A stretch of DNA of 64,000 nt from Comamonas halotolerans. Lineage in GTDB: Bacteria > Pseudomonadota > Gammaproteobacteria > Burkholderiales > Burkholderiaceae_C. The DNA is taken from contig NZ_JASAUZ010000073.1 in NCBI RefSeq assembly GCF_030162935.1, positions 1 to 64,000 of the forward strand. Reading direction: 5' to 3'. The notes beneath the pieces are model-generated. The model ran no database searches. It had not been told where the DNA came from and saw only the letters and a program-made list of their open reading frames with translations. Positions 18,636-27,436 of the stretch are shown piece after piece; the stretch's first letter is position 1, and the number at the start of each line of letters is the position of its first letter. The translations under genes and the position numbers were made by a program.

Positions 18636-19976
18636 ATGTCTGCTGCCGCACTGCTGCCAGCTTTGAAGTGTGATGTTGCCATTGTCGGGGCTGGGCCTGC
18701 CGGCTTGATGGCGGCAGAAATTCTGTCGGCTCAAGGGGTCCAGGTGCATGTGTTTGATGGCAAGGCATCCGTTGGCCGCAAGTTTTTGCTGGCGGGCAAG
18801 GGCGGATTGAACTTGACACACTCAGAAGCCTTTGAGCGTTTTGCGCAGCGTTATGGGGAAACGCAGCCCATGTTGCAGCCCTTGCTGCAAGACTTCGGGG
18901 CGGACCAGATGCGAGCATGGGCCGAGGGCCTGGGCATCGGTACTTTTGTGGGAACGTCTGGCCGTGTTTTCCCTACTGAAATGAAAGCTGCGCCCTTGCT
19001 GCGCGCTTGGTTGTCGCGTTTGCGTGCGCAAGGCGTGGTTTTCCATATGCGTCACCAGTGGAAGGGGTGGAATGCTGAGCGCGCCTTGATCATGGAAACG
19101 CCTGGTGGCGTGTTTGCCGTTCAAGCAAAAGCAAGCTTGCTGGCGCTGGGTGGTGGCAGTTGGGCACGTTTGGGGTCAGACGGCGCTTGGGTGCCGCTGC
19201 TGCAAGCTCAAGGCGTGCGTGTGGCAGCCTTGCAGTCAGCGAACTGTGGATTTGATGTGGGCCAGCCTGCTGCCGCTACCCCAGAGACGGAATCGCGTCG
19301 TGCCTTCTTCAAAGAGTTGGTGGGCATCAAACCACAACTTGATAAGGGCTGGAGTCCGTTTTTTGCGCAACGCTTTGCAGGTGCTCCGTTGAAGTCGGTG
19401 GTCATCCGTTTTGTCGATAGCCTGGGACGAAGCTTTGAGCGCCGCGGAGAGTTCGTGGTAACAGATACAGGTGTAGAAGGCAGTCTGGTGTATGCCGTGT
19501 CCAATTTGCTGCGCGATGAAATCACACGCAATGGCAGCGCAACGTTTGAGCTGGATTTGCTACCAGCCTTCTCGGCTGAGAAGGTGCTGCAAGAGGTGCG
19601 CCATCCACGTGGCTCTCGCAGTCTGTCCAGCCACATGAAGGGGCGTTTGGGACTGGATGGCGTGAAGACTGGTCTGCTCTACGAAGTGCTGAGCAAGGAA
19701 ACCATGCAAGACCCTGTGAAGCTGGCACAGGCTATTAAGTGCTTGCCTGTTACTGTTGTGGCTGCACGACCTATGGATGAGGCCATCAGCACTGCTGGCG
19801 GTGTCACATGGGATGCGCTGGATGCGCAGCTCATGTGCAAGGCATTGCCCGGTGTGTTCTGTGCAGGCGAGATGATCGATTGGGAAGCCCCCACAGGCGG
19901 ATATTTGCTTACCGCATGTTTTGCCACTGGTGTGCGTGCCGCGCGAGGCATTCAGGCTTTCATTCAGCAGCAATAA
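18636..19976 (+). CDS. HI0933-family FAD-dependent oxidoreductase
   Basis: Flavoprotein of the HI0933/YhiN family (TIGR03862-like), 446 aa. It has an N-terminal dinucleotide-binding motif VAIVGAGPAGLMAAE, the family signature GRKFLLAGKGGLNLTHSE, and a C-terminal FAD segment GVFCAGEMIDWEAPTGGYLLTAC. The physiological substrate of this family is not established for most members. It is divergent from trxA across about 240 bp and followed by an arsenite-type transporter, with no evident functional link. Confidence 0.85.
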   Translation: MSAAALLPALKCDVAIVGAGPAGLMAAEILSAQGVQVHVFDGKASVGRKFLLAGKGGLNLTHSEAFERFAQRYGETQPMLQPLLQDFGADQMRAWAEGLGIGTFVGTSGRVFPTEMKAAPLLRAWLSRLRAQGVVFHMRHQWKGWNAERALIMETPGGVFAVQAKASLLALGGGSWARLGSDGAWVPLLQAQGVRVAALQSANCGFDVGQPAAATPETESRRAFFKELVGIKPQLDKGWSPFFAQRFAGAPLKSVVIRFVDSLGRSFERRGEFVVTDTGVEGSLVYAVSNLLRDEITRNGSATFELDLLPAFSAEKVLQEVRHPRGSRSLSSHMKGRLGLDGVKTGLLYEVLSKETMQDPVKLAQAIKCLPVTVVAARPMDEAISTAGGVTWDALDAQLMCKALPGVFCAGEMIDWEAPTGGYLLTACFATGVRAARGIQAFIQQQ

Positions 19977-20087
19977 GCGCCTGCCATGATTGCGGACCGT
20001 GCAAGGCTTGTGCGGTATTTGTGCAGCGGATCAGTGCAGTGGATTTTCGCGATTGCGGGCAAATGATTGCTTTGATCCACGGACAAT

Positions 20088-21044
20088 GTGCACATGTTGT
20101 TGCCACGTGATGCTCTAGAGCGCTACCAAGCGCTCATTTACTTTGCCGCCGTTGCTTTGGGGGCAGGGTTGGCCGTCTATGTGCAGGGCACGCAAGCGTT
20201 GGAGCCGCTGATTAATCCGTCGTTGGCGTTTATGCTGTACGTCACTTTTTTGCAAGTGCCGCTGTCCACTTTGCGAGCTGCATTCTTGCAGCGGCGTTTT
20301 TTGCTGGCACTGCTGCTCACCAATTTTGTCGCTATCCCGCTGCTGGTCTGGGGGCTGAGTCAGTTTCTGCCGCAGGAAGGCATGCTGCGCTTTGGCGTTC
20401 TGCTGGTCTTATTGGCACCGTGCATTGACTATGTGGTGACCTTTGCCCACATGGGTAAGGCCGATGCAAGTTTGCTGCTGGCATCCACCCCGGTTTTGTT
20501 GCTCACGCAGATTGCGTTGTTGCCGATTTATTTGGGATATATGTTGGGTGCGGAGGCAGCAGCCTTGGTGCAAGTGAGGCCTTTTATGGATGCCCTGCTT
20601 TGGCTTGTTGCCCTGCCATTGCTGCTTGCGTTGGTCACACAGAAATGGGCTGCACGATCCCCGGTGGGTGTGCGTGTCAGTGTGTATCTGGGTTTTTTGC
20701 CCGTGCCTGCCACGGCTTTGGTGTTGTTTGTTGTGGTGGCTTCGGTGGTGCCCCAACTTGAAGCTGCCAGTGGGGTTGCATGGCATGTGCTGCCGGTATA
20801 TGTGGCTTTTGCGGTGCTGGCTCCTGCGCTGGCTTGGGCTGTGGCCAAGGCCTTCAAGCTCCAGGTCGGTGCCGTGCGTGCAGTGACGTTCAGCGCAAGC
20901 ACGCGCAATTCATTGGTGGTTTTGCCTTTGGCGCTGGCAGTACCAGGCGCGATCCCAGTGCTGCCCGCCGTGATTGTGGCGCAAACATTGGTGGAGCTGG
21001 TGAGCGAGCTTATCTATATCAAGCTTATTCCCAAGCTGCGCTGA
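20088..21044 (+). CDS. ACR3/bile-acid symporter superfamily transporter (arsenic-resistance type)
   Basis: Membrane protein of 318 aa with about ten hydrophobic segments, related to the ACR3 arsenite exporters. Blocks such as NPSLAFMLYVTFLQVPL, LAPCIDYVVTFAHMGKADA (a Cys in the position used by ACR3) and FSASTRNSLVVLPLAL support this. No arsR or arsC is adjacent, so a role in arsenic export is inferred. Two in-frame ATGs (20088 and 20094) are possible starts. Confidence 0.75.
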   Translation: MHMLLPRDALERYQALIYFAAVALGAGLAVYVQGTQALEPLINPSLAFMLYVTFLQVPLSTLRAAFLQRRFLLALLLTNFVAIPLLVWGLSQFLPQEGMLRFGVLLVLLAPCIDYVVTFAHMGKADASLLLASTPVLLLTQIALLPIYLGYMLGAEAAALVQVRPFMDALLWLVALPLLLALVTQKWAARSPVGVRVSVYLGFLPVPATALVLFVVVASVVPQLEAASGVAWHVLPVYVAFAVLAPALAWAVAKAFKLQVGAVRAVTFSASTRNSLVVLPLALAVPGAIPVLPAVIVAQTLVELVSELIYIKLIPKLR

Positions 21045-21154
21045 AACCTTGGCTACCGCAAAAAGGCAGAAATGCCCAAAAGAAGTTGATGCTACGCAAG
21101 GAGCGGTGGGATGTATGCATCTTTGTGGGCCAAAGAAATCCCTGAAGAGAAGTT

Positions 21155-21247
21155 GACAACCCTTACCTCGGCACTGGTTTCACAGTTAGGGCTGCTTGGT
21201 TCCCCACCTGACCCGGTTGGCTGCTTCCCCATGCGAGGGGGGCTGTC
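21155..21247 (-). ncRNA. ffs: Signal recognition particle 4.5S RNA
   Basis: On the minus strand the SRP helix 8 core is clear: GGTC AGG TGG, GGAA tetraloop, CCA AGCA GCC (around 21188-21211). The distal ends pair: GACAGCCC at the 5' end (21247-21240) with GGGTTGTC at the 3' end (21162-21155). A perfect -10 TATAAT (21260-21255) lies 7 nt before the proposed 5' end. In many betaproteobacteria ffs lies next to dnaX, as here. The 3' end may extend a few nucleotides; no strong terminator is visible. Confidence 0.9.
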
Positions 21248-21254
21248 AGCAGCG

Positions 21255-21260
21255 ATTATA
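21255..21260 (-). promoter_or_regulatory. ffs -10 element
   Basis: Perfect TATAAT on the minus strand, 7 nt upstream of the predicted 4.5S RNA 5' end. No good -35 is seen at 17 bp. Confidence 0.7.
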
Positions 21261-21335
21261 GGTGTGTTTATGGTGCGCGTGAGTGACGTGCACAGATAAA
21301 CACGCCTACGCTGAGGTCGCCTTGCCCACAACCCG

Positions 21336-21341
21336 TAGAAT
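21336..21341 (+). promoter_or_regulatory. dnaX -10-like element
   Basis: TAGAAT lies 8 nt before the dnaX ATG with no purine-rich ribosome site between. If used, transcription would start at or next to the start codon, giving a leaderless mRNA. Confidence 0.45.
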
Positions 21342-21349
21342 TCGCCCTT

Positions 21350-23281
21350 ATGTCTTATCTCGTGCTCGCCCGTAAATACCGTCCCCGCAACTTTGCCGAA
21401 ATGGTGGGGCAGGAGCACGTCGTGCAGGCTCTGGGCAATGCGCTCACACAGCAGCGCCTGCATCATGCATATCTGTTTACCGGTACGCGCGGTGTTGGTA
21501 AGACCACGGTGTCGCGCATTTTTGCCAAGTCGGTCAACTGTACGGGTGTTGATGGACAAGGTGGAATCACTGCCGAGCCTTGTGGTGTTTGTCCAGCTTG
21601 TACTGAAATTGATAGTGGTCGCTTCCCCGACTATATTGAGCTGGATGCGGCATCCAACCGTGGTGTGGATGAGGTGCAAAGCTTGCTGGAGCAGGCGGTG
21701 TACAAACCGGTGCAGGGGCGCTTCAAGGTCTTCATGATCGACGAGGTGCACATGCTCACCAATACCGCGTTCAACGCCATGTTGAAAACGCTGGAGGAGC
21801 CACCGGAGTATTTGAAGTTTGTGCTGGCCACAACCGATCCGCAGAAGGTACCTGTGACAGTGCTTTCGCGTTGCCTGCAATTCAATTTGCGTCCTATGGC
21901 GCCAGAGACGGTATTTGAGCACCTGACTCAGGTGTTGGCCAAAGAAAACATTCCTGCAGAGCCACAGGCGCTGAAACTGCTGGCACGTGGTGCACGTGGC
22001 TCCATGCGCGATGCTTTGTCGCTGACCGATCAGGCGATTGCCTTCGGTTGTGGTGAGCTGAAAGAGACTTCGGTGCGCCAGATGCTGGGCAGTGTGGATC
22101 GCAGCTATGTTTTCCGGCTGATTGCAGCCCTGGCTCAGGGCGATGGTCGTGCGGTGGTGGAGACTGTGGATGCACTGCGCCACAACGGTGTGTCAGCGGC
22201 ATCGACCTTGGAAGAAATCGCTTCTGTGCTGCAGCGAATGGCTGTGCTGCAAGCAGTGCCAGATATGGCTGCCGCATTGGATGCAGCGGATCCAGATGCG
22301 ATGGTCATGGCTGATCTGGCGCAGACCATGGCTGCGGATGAAACGCAGCTGCTCTACAGCATTAGTTTGCATGGCCGTCAAGAACTGGGTTTGGCTCCGG
22401 ATGAATATGCAGCGCTGACGATGGCGCTGCTACGCTTGCTGGCTTTCAAGCCGCAAGCCTCATTACAGACTGGGGCAGTGGCACCAGCGGCTGAAAAAAA
22501 AACACTGAAGCTTCCTGATTTACCTGCGGCCACGGAGCAAGCTGAGCCACAGCCACAGCCACAGCCACAGCCACAGCCACAGCCACAGCCACAGCCACAG
22601 CCACAGCCACAGCCACAGCCACAGCCACAGCCACAGATTGCTGCGGTGACTGTCGCTCCTGCGCCAGAGAAGGACGCCATTGCGAAATCCAAAGAGCCGG
22701 CACCTGCTGAGCAAGACATGCCTCCACCATGGGAGGACTTGCCGCCCGAGGCGTTGGAGTCAGAGCCTACTTACGACAGCAGTGAGCCTCCGGTGTGGAA
22801 TGATGCACCTGTAGATGAGGAGCCGAGCGTCGTCGCTTCTGCTCCGGTTGTGCAGCGCAAACCGGTGGTGCAAGAAGCAAGTGCAGAGCTGGTGACCACC
22901 CCGTTGGGCGATATCTGGCATGCCATCGTCACGCAACTGGACGAAGCACAGGCCATCTCCGCGCTGGTGCGCGAGCTGGCCATGCAGTCCCAGCTGGTAG
23001 CGCAAGACGGTGGTGTGTGGTCGCTGCGGGTGCAACGCACCTCTCTCAATCAAACCATGCCGCGCGAGCGATTGCTAAAGGCTCTGACGGGCATCGCTGC
23101 ATGCACCAGCCTGCATGTGGAAAATGGTTCAGTGTCGGACACTCCAGCGCTGCGCAACAAAGCTCATGCCGAAGCACGACAAAAGCAGGCAGAAGCAATT
23201 GTTATGAACGATCCTCACGTGCAGCATCTACAGCAAACCTTAGGCGCTACCATCGTGCCCGGTAGTATTCGCCCGGTATAG
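21350..23281 (+). CDS. dnaX: DNA polymerase III tau/gamma subunit
   Basis: Clamp-loader ATPase and replisome organiser, 643 aa in full (tau). Domains I-III (about residues 1-375) show Walker [10 protein letters not shown], a zinc site (CxxxxxCGVCPAC), DEVHMLT and the sensor SRC motif. A low-complexity linker (about 380-440) contains an A9 run at codons 382-385 and a (Pro-Gln)15 tract at residues 400-429. The C-terminal tau region follows (about 510-643). Either alternative frame at the A9 run meets a stop within a few codons, so a gamma-like product of about 385-389 aa is predicted. It is divergent from ffs and upstream of ybaB-recR, the classical cluster. Confidence 0.95.
   Translation: MSYLVLARKYRPRNFAEMVGQEHVVQALGNALTQQRLHHAYLFTGTRGVGKTTVSRIFAKSVNCTGVDGQGGITAEPCGVCPACTEIDSGRFPDYIELDAASNRGVDEVQSLLEQAVYKPVQGRFKVFMIDEVHMLTNTAFNAMLKTLEEPPEYLKFVLATTDPQKVPVTVLSRCLQFNLRPMAPETVFEHLTQVLAKENIPAEPQALKLLARGARGSMRDALSLTDQAIAFGCGELKETSVRQMLGSVDRSYVFRLIAALAQGDGRAVVETVDALRHNGVSAASTLEEIASVLQRMAVLQAVPDMAAALDAADPDAMVMADLAQTMAADETQLLYSISLHGRQELGLAPDEYAALTMALLRLLAFKPQASLQTGAVAPAAEKKTLKLPDLPAATEQAEPQPQPQPQPQPQPQPQPQPQPQPQPQPQPQIAAVTVAPAPEKDAIAKSKEPAPAEQDMPPPWEDLPPEALESEPTYDSSEPPVWNDAPVDEEPSVVASAPVVQRKPVVQEASAELVTTPLGDIWHAIVTQLDEAQAISALVRELAMQSQLVAQDGGVWSLRVQRTSLNQTMPRERLLKALTGIAACTSLHVENGSVSDTPALRNKAHAEARQKQAEAIVMNDPHVQHLQQTLGATIVPGSIRPV
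22494..22502 (+). other. A9 slippery run in dnaX
   Basis: Nine consecutive A residues read as GAA AAA AAA ACA in frame. A -1 shift (or one extra A in the mRNA) reads on to TGA at 22516-22518. A +1 shift (or one A lost) reads on to TGA at 22506-22508. It lies just after the end of the ATPase domains. Confidence 0.7.
22547..22636 (+). repeat. (CCACAG)15 tandem hexanucleotide repeat in dnaX
   Basis: Fifteen perfect copies of CCACAG encode (Pro-Gln)15 in the linker before the C-terminal tau domain. The 6-bp unit keeps the frame, so copy-number changes would alter linker length only. Confidence 0.95.
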
Positions 23282-23363
23282 CTTGAACAAAGGCCGGGGC
23301 ATGCCAAGTCGTGGCACTATTGGCCCCAATTGATTTTTAAGTGACAAACAAAGGAAACCCAAC

Positions 23364-23696
23364 ATGTTCAACAAAGGACAACTCGCTGGCCTGATGAAGC
23401 AAGCCCAAGCCATGCAGGACAACCTGAAGAAGGCGCAGGAAGAACTGGGCAACGTCGAGGTTGAAGGCGAATCCGGCGCTGGTTTGGTCAAAGTGGTGAT
23501 GACCTGCAAACACGATGTCAAGCGCATTACCATCGACCCCAGCTTGCTGAGTGAAGACAAAGACATGCTGGAAGACTTGGTGGCTGCTGCATTCAACGCG
23601 GCAGTGCGCAAGGCAGAAGAAACTTCCAACGAAAAAATGTCCAAGCTGACTGCTGGTATGCCAGGTTTGCCAGGCGGCATGAAGTTCCCCTTCTGA
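23364..23696 (+). CDS. ybaB: YbaB/EbfC family nucleoid-associated protein
   Basis: Small DNA-binding protein of 110 aa with the typical start [28 protein letters not shown] and the [23 protein letters not shown] core. Family members form dimers that bind and compact DNA. It lies between dnaX and recR, the conserved dnaX-ybaB-recR order. A perfect 14-bp palindrome (23704-23717) and a strong terminator follow, so recR may need some readthrough or its own promoter. Confidence 0.94.
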   Translation: MFNKGQLAGLMKQAQAMQDNLKKAQEELGNVEVEGESGAGLVKVVMTCKHDVKRITIDPSLLSEDKDMLEDLVAAAFNAAVRKAEETSNEKMSKLTAGMPGLPGGMKFPF

Positions 23697-23720
23697 TTTT
23701 TAGGGCACAACGTTGTGCGA

Positions 23721-23748
23721 GGGAAAGCGGTTGCGCTTTCCCTTTTTT
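23721..23748 (+). terminator. Terminator between ybaB and recR
   Basis: GGGAAAGCG (23721-23729), loop GTTG, CGCTTTCCC (23734-23742), then six T. A strong intrinsic terminator 15 nt before recR. Confidence 0.8.
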
Positions 23749-23763
23749 CATGGGGTTTAAACG

Positions 23764-24354
23764 ATGTCAGATCTTCAACCGCTGGAACCGCTGATTCAGG
23801 CTCTGCGTCGCTTGCCGGGAGTTGGTGTGAAATCCGCGCAGCGCATGGCTTTTCATCTGATGCAGCGCGATCAAGATGGCGCCCGCGTGCTCTCTCGTGC
23901 TTTGATGGAAGCCGTTGACTCCGTGCAGCATTGCACACGATGCAACACATTCACGCACGATGCGGTATGTCCTATCTGTCAGGATACAGGGCGCGATGCT
24001 GCGCGTCTGTGCGTCGTGGAGACGCCGGCCGATTTGGCGGCCATGGAGCGCACGGGTGCCTACACTGGTTACTATTTTGTATTGATGGGGCGTATCTCCC
24101 CCATGGATGGGGTGGGCGCCAAAGATATTGGCTTGCCGGCCTTGCTGCAGCGTGCATTGGATGGTGTGGTGCAGGAAGTCATTCTTGCCACCAGCTTCAC
24201 AACGGAAGGCGAAGCGACAGCGCATGCGGTGACCGAGCTGATGCAGGGGCGCAATATTCAGGTCACGCGTCTAGCACGAGGGGTGCCGGTTGGCAGTGAG
24301 CTGGAGTATGTGGACCTCGGAACAATTGCGCATGCGCTGGTAGAGCGTCGATAA
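23764..24354 (+). CDS. recR: Recombination mediator protein RecR
   Basis: RecFOR-pathway protein that helps load RecA at gaps, 196 aa. Helix-hairpin-helix segment [16 protein letters not shown], a four-Cys zinc finger (CTRCNTF and CPIC), and a Toprim domain beginning [14 protein letters not shown]. The C-terminus ends [13 protein letters not shown] ribosome site is not obvious between the preceding terminator and ATG 23764. Confidence 0.95.
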   Translation: MSDLQPLEPLIQALRRLPGVGVKSAQRMAFHLMQRDQDGARVLSRALMEAVDSVQHCTRCNTFTHDAVCPICQDTGRDAARLCVVETPADLAAMERTGAYTGYYFVLMGRISPMDGVGAKDIGLPALLQRALDGVVQEVILATSFTTEGEATAHAVTELMQGRNIQVTRLARGVPVGSELEYVDLGTIAHALVERR

Positions 24355-24381
24355 AAAAGCCCTGCATTGCAGGGCTTTTTT
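24353..24381. terminator. Terminator between recR and the lytic transglycosylase gene
   Basis: A6-GCCCTGC (24353-24365), loop ATT, GCAGGGC-T6 (24369-24381). Symmetric A and T runs let it serve both convergent genes. Confidence 0.9.
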
Positions 24382-24397
24382 AGAGGGGGGCGTTGAA

Positions 24398-25891
24398 TCA
24401 GCGCTTTTTCTTGGTGGTGGTTCCACCTTTGCTTTTTTGTGCAACCTTGGTCGCTGGAGCTTTGCGGGCAGATTTGGTGACCTTGGTGCTACTGGATTTT
24501 TTGATGCGCGTGCTTTTCTTTGTGTTAGCACCTGAAGCCACAATCTTCACACTCTTGTAGACATCCAGTGATTGCCCGGCAGTGAGGCGGGCGTTGGTCT
24601 TGATGTCGTTCCAGCGTGCCAGGTTGGCCACGGTGACACCATTGCGTCTGGCCACCTTGGCCATGGTGTCACCCTTGCGCACCTTGACCGCAGTACGGCG
24701 GGTGACTTCCGTGATCTCCGGTGCAAAGGAGATGGTGCCGTTGTCTGCAATGTGCGTGGACACATCGCTGAGGTGTTGTGAAGTGCGCGGCACCATCAAT
24801 GCAGAGCCCGCCTTGATCATCATGCGAGGGGGAATGCGATTGACACTGCGCAGGTCGGCTTCGCTCATGCCGACCCGTTGGGCAGCATTGGCAACTGTCA
24901 TGGTGCTGGGCGCCACCCATACTGTCCAGCTGGCGTACTGACCATCATTGTGCGCAGCCAGATTGCGCTGAAAGACTTTGGCGTTGTCCCAGGGCAGCAG
25001 GATATGGGTGGTTCCTGCTGCAAAAATGGTCGGCCGGTGAAAAGATGGATTCAGCGCCTTGAAGTCTTCCAGGCGAACGTCAGCCAGTCGTGCGACCAGT
25101 TCCACATCCATGTCGCGCTTGATTTCAACGGCTTGGAAGTAGGGGTGATTCTGTATGTGAGGCAGTTCAATGTTGAACTTCTCGGGATTGGCAATGATGT
25201 TCTTGACGGCCTGCAATTTGGGGACGTAATTGCGGGTTTCGTTGGGCATGTTCAGCTCAACATAGCTGGTGCCCAGCCCCTGGCGCTCGTTGCGTTTGAT
25301 GGCGCGCCCAACGCTGCCTTCGCCCCAGTTGTAGGCGGCCAGGGCCAAGTGCCAGTCACCAAACATGCGGTGGAGTTTTTCCAGGTAATCCAGCGCAGCT
25401 TTGGTCGAGGCCAAGACATCGCGGCGGTCATCGCGGAAAGCATTCTGGGTCAGGTCAAAGTAAGAGCCTGTGGCGGGCATGAACTGCCACATACCCGCTG
25501 CCTTGGCGCTGGAAACGGCTTGCGGGTTGAAGGCACTTTCAATATAGGGCAGCAGTGCCAGCTCTGTAGGCATGTTGCGCTGCTCTAGTTCTTCAACGAT
25601 GTGGAACAGGTATTTGCTAGAACGCGTAGTCATGCGCTCAATGTAGTCAGGCCGGCTGCCATACCACTGCTCTTGGGTGTTCACCAGTTCGTGCTCAAGA
25701 TCGGGGATGGCAAAGCCACTGCGAATGCGTTCCCATAGATCGCCATTGGACTCCAGCGATGCTACTTTGGAGGTGCCTGTGCGAGCTTGTGTAATGGGTT
25801 TGAGAGGACCGTCGTACTTCGAGGAGGGCGATGTCGCGCAGCCGGCGAGCCATACGACACTGAAAGCAACAAGAAGATGGCGCAAGTTCAT
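24398..25891 (-). CDS. mltD: Membrane-bound lytic murein transglycosylase with LysM repeats, MltD-like
   Basis: Peptidoglycan-cleaving lipoprotein, 497 aa. Lipobox VVWLAGCA (Cys about 17), SLT domain with catalytic Glu in LPYIESAFNPQAVSSAKAAGMWQFMPATG, then two LysM-like repeats (about 320-370 and 400-450). The last 50 residues are a Lys/Ser/Thr-rich tail ending GGTTTKKKR, unusual for MltD. ATG 25891 overlaps the gloB stop (TGATG) and is preferred over an ATG six codons upstream. Co-transcription with gloB is likely. Confidence 0.88.
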   Translation of the reverse strand: MNLRHLLVAFSVVWLAGCATSPSSKYDGPLKPITQARTGTSKVASLESNGDLWERIRSGFAIPDLEHELVNTQEQWYGSRPDYIERMTTRSSKYLFHIVEELEQRNMPTELALLPYIESAFNPQAVSSAKAAGMWQFMPATGSYFDLTQNAFRDDRRDVLASTKAALDYLEKLHRMFGDWHLALAAYNWGEGSVGRAIKRNERQGLGTSYVELNMPNETRNYVPKLQAVKNIIANPEKFNIELPHIQNHPYFQAVEIKRDMDVELVARLADVRLEDFKALNPSFHRPTIFAAGTTHILLPWDNAKVFQRNLAAHNDGQYASWTVWVAPSTMTVANAAQRVGMSEADLRSVNRIPPRMMIKAGSALMVPRTSQHLSDVSTHIADNGTISFAPEITEVTRRTAVKVRKGDTMAKVARRNGVTVANLARWNDIKTNARLTAGQSLDVYKSVKIVASGANTKKSTRIKKSSSTKVTKSARKAPATKVAQKSKGGTTTKKKR

Positions 25892-26664
25892 CAGAATGCG
25901 TTTTTCCATGCACGCAGCGCGGCCAGCACGCTTGCGGGTTGTTGGGGATGAATGTTGGGATGGAAGCGTTGTGCACTTTGCACAACCTGCTTAACGTCAC
26001 AACGCAAAAAAGGGTTGATTGCAAGCTCTAGCGCCAGCGTGGAGGGCAGCGTGGGTAGCTGCTGCTGGCGCAGGTCTTCGCAATGCGACCGGTATTGGAG
26101 CAATGCTGTGTTGTTAGGTTCCACAGCACAAGCAAATTTCAGGTTACTTAAAGTGTACTCATGGGCACATGCCACACGGGTGTTCTGCGGCAACTGTGCC
26201 AGCCGTTGCAAGGAGGTGTACATCTGCTCTGGCGTTCCTTCAAATAAACGTCCACAACCACCGGAAAATAAGGTGTCACCGCAAAACACAATCGGATCCT
26301 GATCCGGCGGTTCACAATACCAAGCAATATGACCCGCAGTGTGGCCTGGCACTTCCAGCACGCGCCAATCCAGACCCAGAAGCTGTAGGCGGGTCGCAGC
26401 ATCCACGCGAATGACTGGCTCCGGCAGTACTTCAAATGCAGGTCCATATACCAAGGCGCCTGTTGCTTCGCGCAGCGTGGCAACACCTCCTACGTGGTCA
26501 GCATGGTGGTGGGTCACTAAAATGGCTAGAAGCTGCAGATCTAGGGCTTGTAGGGCAGCTTCAACAGGGGCAGCATCACCAGGATCGACCACCAGGGCTT
26601 GCTTGCCGTTGTGCAGCAGCCAAATGTAATTGTCAGAAAACGCAGGCAACGGCAACAGGTTCAT
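25891..26664 (-). CDS. gloB: Hydroxyacylglutathione hydrolase (glyoxalase II)
   Basis: Zinc hydrolase releasing D-lactate and glutathione from S-D-lactoylglutathione in methylglyoxal detoxification. It is 257 aa with the metallo-beta-lactamase motif VTHHHADHVGG, a second His in PGHTAGHIAWY, and FCGDTLFSGGCGRLFEG. Its start codon (26664-26662) overlaps the start of the divergent methyltransferase gene (CATG). Its stop overlaps the start of the mltD-like gene. Confidence 0.93.
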   Translation of the reverse strand: MNLLPLPAFSDNYIWLLHNGKQALVVDPGDAAPVEAALQALDLQLLAILVTHHHADHVGGVATLREATGALVYGPAFEVLPEPVIRVDAATRLQLLGLDWRVLEVPGHTAGHIAWYCEPPDQDPIVFCGDTLFSGGCGRLFEGTPEQMYTSLQRLAQLPQNTRVACAHEYTLSNLKFACAVEPNNTALLQYRSHCEDLRQQQLPTLPSTLALELAINPFLRCDVKQVVQSAQRFHPNIHPQQPASVLAALRAWKNAF

Positions 26665-27436
26665 GAACGTGGTTAGTCAATCAGGCCATCCGTGGATGGC
26701 AAAGGCATTTGGCCGCTATCTGCTCGAGTGGGAGCAGCAGCGGAGCGATGAAGCTGTGGCGGATATTTTCGGCTACCACAGTTTGCAATTGGGGCAGCCT
26801 ATGTTGCACGCATTGCGCCACAATCGCATGCCGCACCAGTGGATGGCAGCAACAACTGCTGATTTAACCCCTGAACGCACAACTTGCCAAGGGGTTCATC
26901 AGGTTCAATTGTGCTGTGCCCCAGAAGCGCTGCCATTTTCCGAATCTAGCCTGGACTTGCTGGTCATGCCACATACCCTGGAATGCTGCCAAGACCCTCA
27001 TGCGGCTTTGCGTGAAGCGGTGCGAGTGCTGGTGCCAGAAGGGCGGCTTTTGTTGTTCGGACTCAACCCTTTCAGCTTATGGGGACTGCAACATGGCCTT
27101 GAACGTGTGCAAAGCCCCGGTATGAATGCCTGGAAAGGCCTGCCACATTGGCGTGTGCGTGATTGGCTGCATGTGCTGGCCATGGATGTAGTGGCCGCCG
27201 ATTTTGGCTGTCATGCGCCGGCAGTGGACAGCCGTGCATGGTTGGAGCGCTGGCGCTGGATGGATAAGCTGGGCAATAAGGCTTGGCCGGTGCTGGGCGG
27301 TGCATACTGCATGCTGGCTGTGAAGAAGGTGCATGGCATGCGGCTGATGGAGCCTGCATGGCGCAAAAACAAAGCGCCCGCGCAAGCTGCGCCTGCGGCG
27401 GCGTGCCAACAAGCACCGCAAAGGAAAGAAATTTGA
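26663..27436 (+). CDS. SAM-dependent methyltransferase domain protein
   Basis: Class I methyltransferase-like protein of 257 aa. The N-terminal part ([28 protein letters not shown]) and the methyltransferase_11-type core ([19 protein letters not shown], then [19 protein letters not shown]) match a conserved Burkholderiales family found beside rnhA and gloB. The usual GxGxG motif I is not evident, so catalytic activity is uncertain. ATG 26663 is chosen because it precedes the conserved block; it has a poor ribosome site. The stop overlaps the rnhA start. Confidence 0.7.
   Translation: MNVVSQSGHPWMAKAFGRYLLEWEQQRSDEAVADIFGYHSLQLGQPMLHALRHNRMPHQWMAATTADLTPERTTCQGVHQVQLCCAPEALPFSESSLDLLVMPHTLECCQDPHAALREAVRVLVPEGRLLLFGLNPFSLWGLQHGLERVQSPGMNAWKGLPHWRVRDWLHVLAMDVVAADFGCHAPAVDSRAWLERWRWMDKLGNKAWPVLGGAYCMLAVKKVHGMRLMEPAWRKNKAPAQAAPAAACQQAPQRKEI

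Noticed and set aside
22547-22636. Repeat array that might be mistaken for a CRISPR
   Set aside because: Units are 6 bp, directly adjacent without spacers, and in frame inside dnaX.
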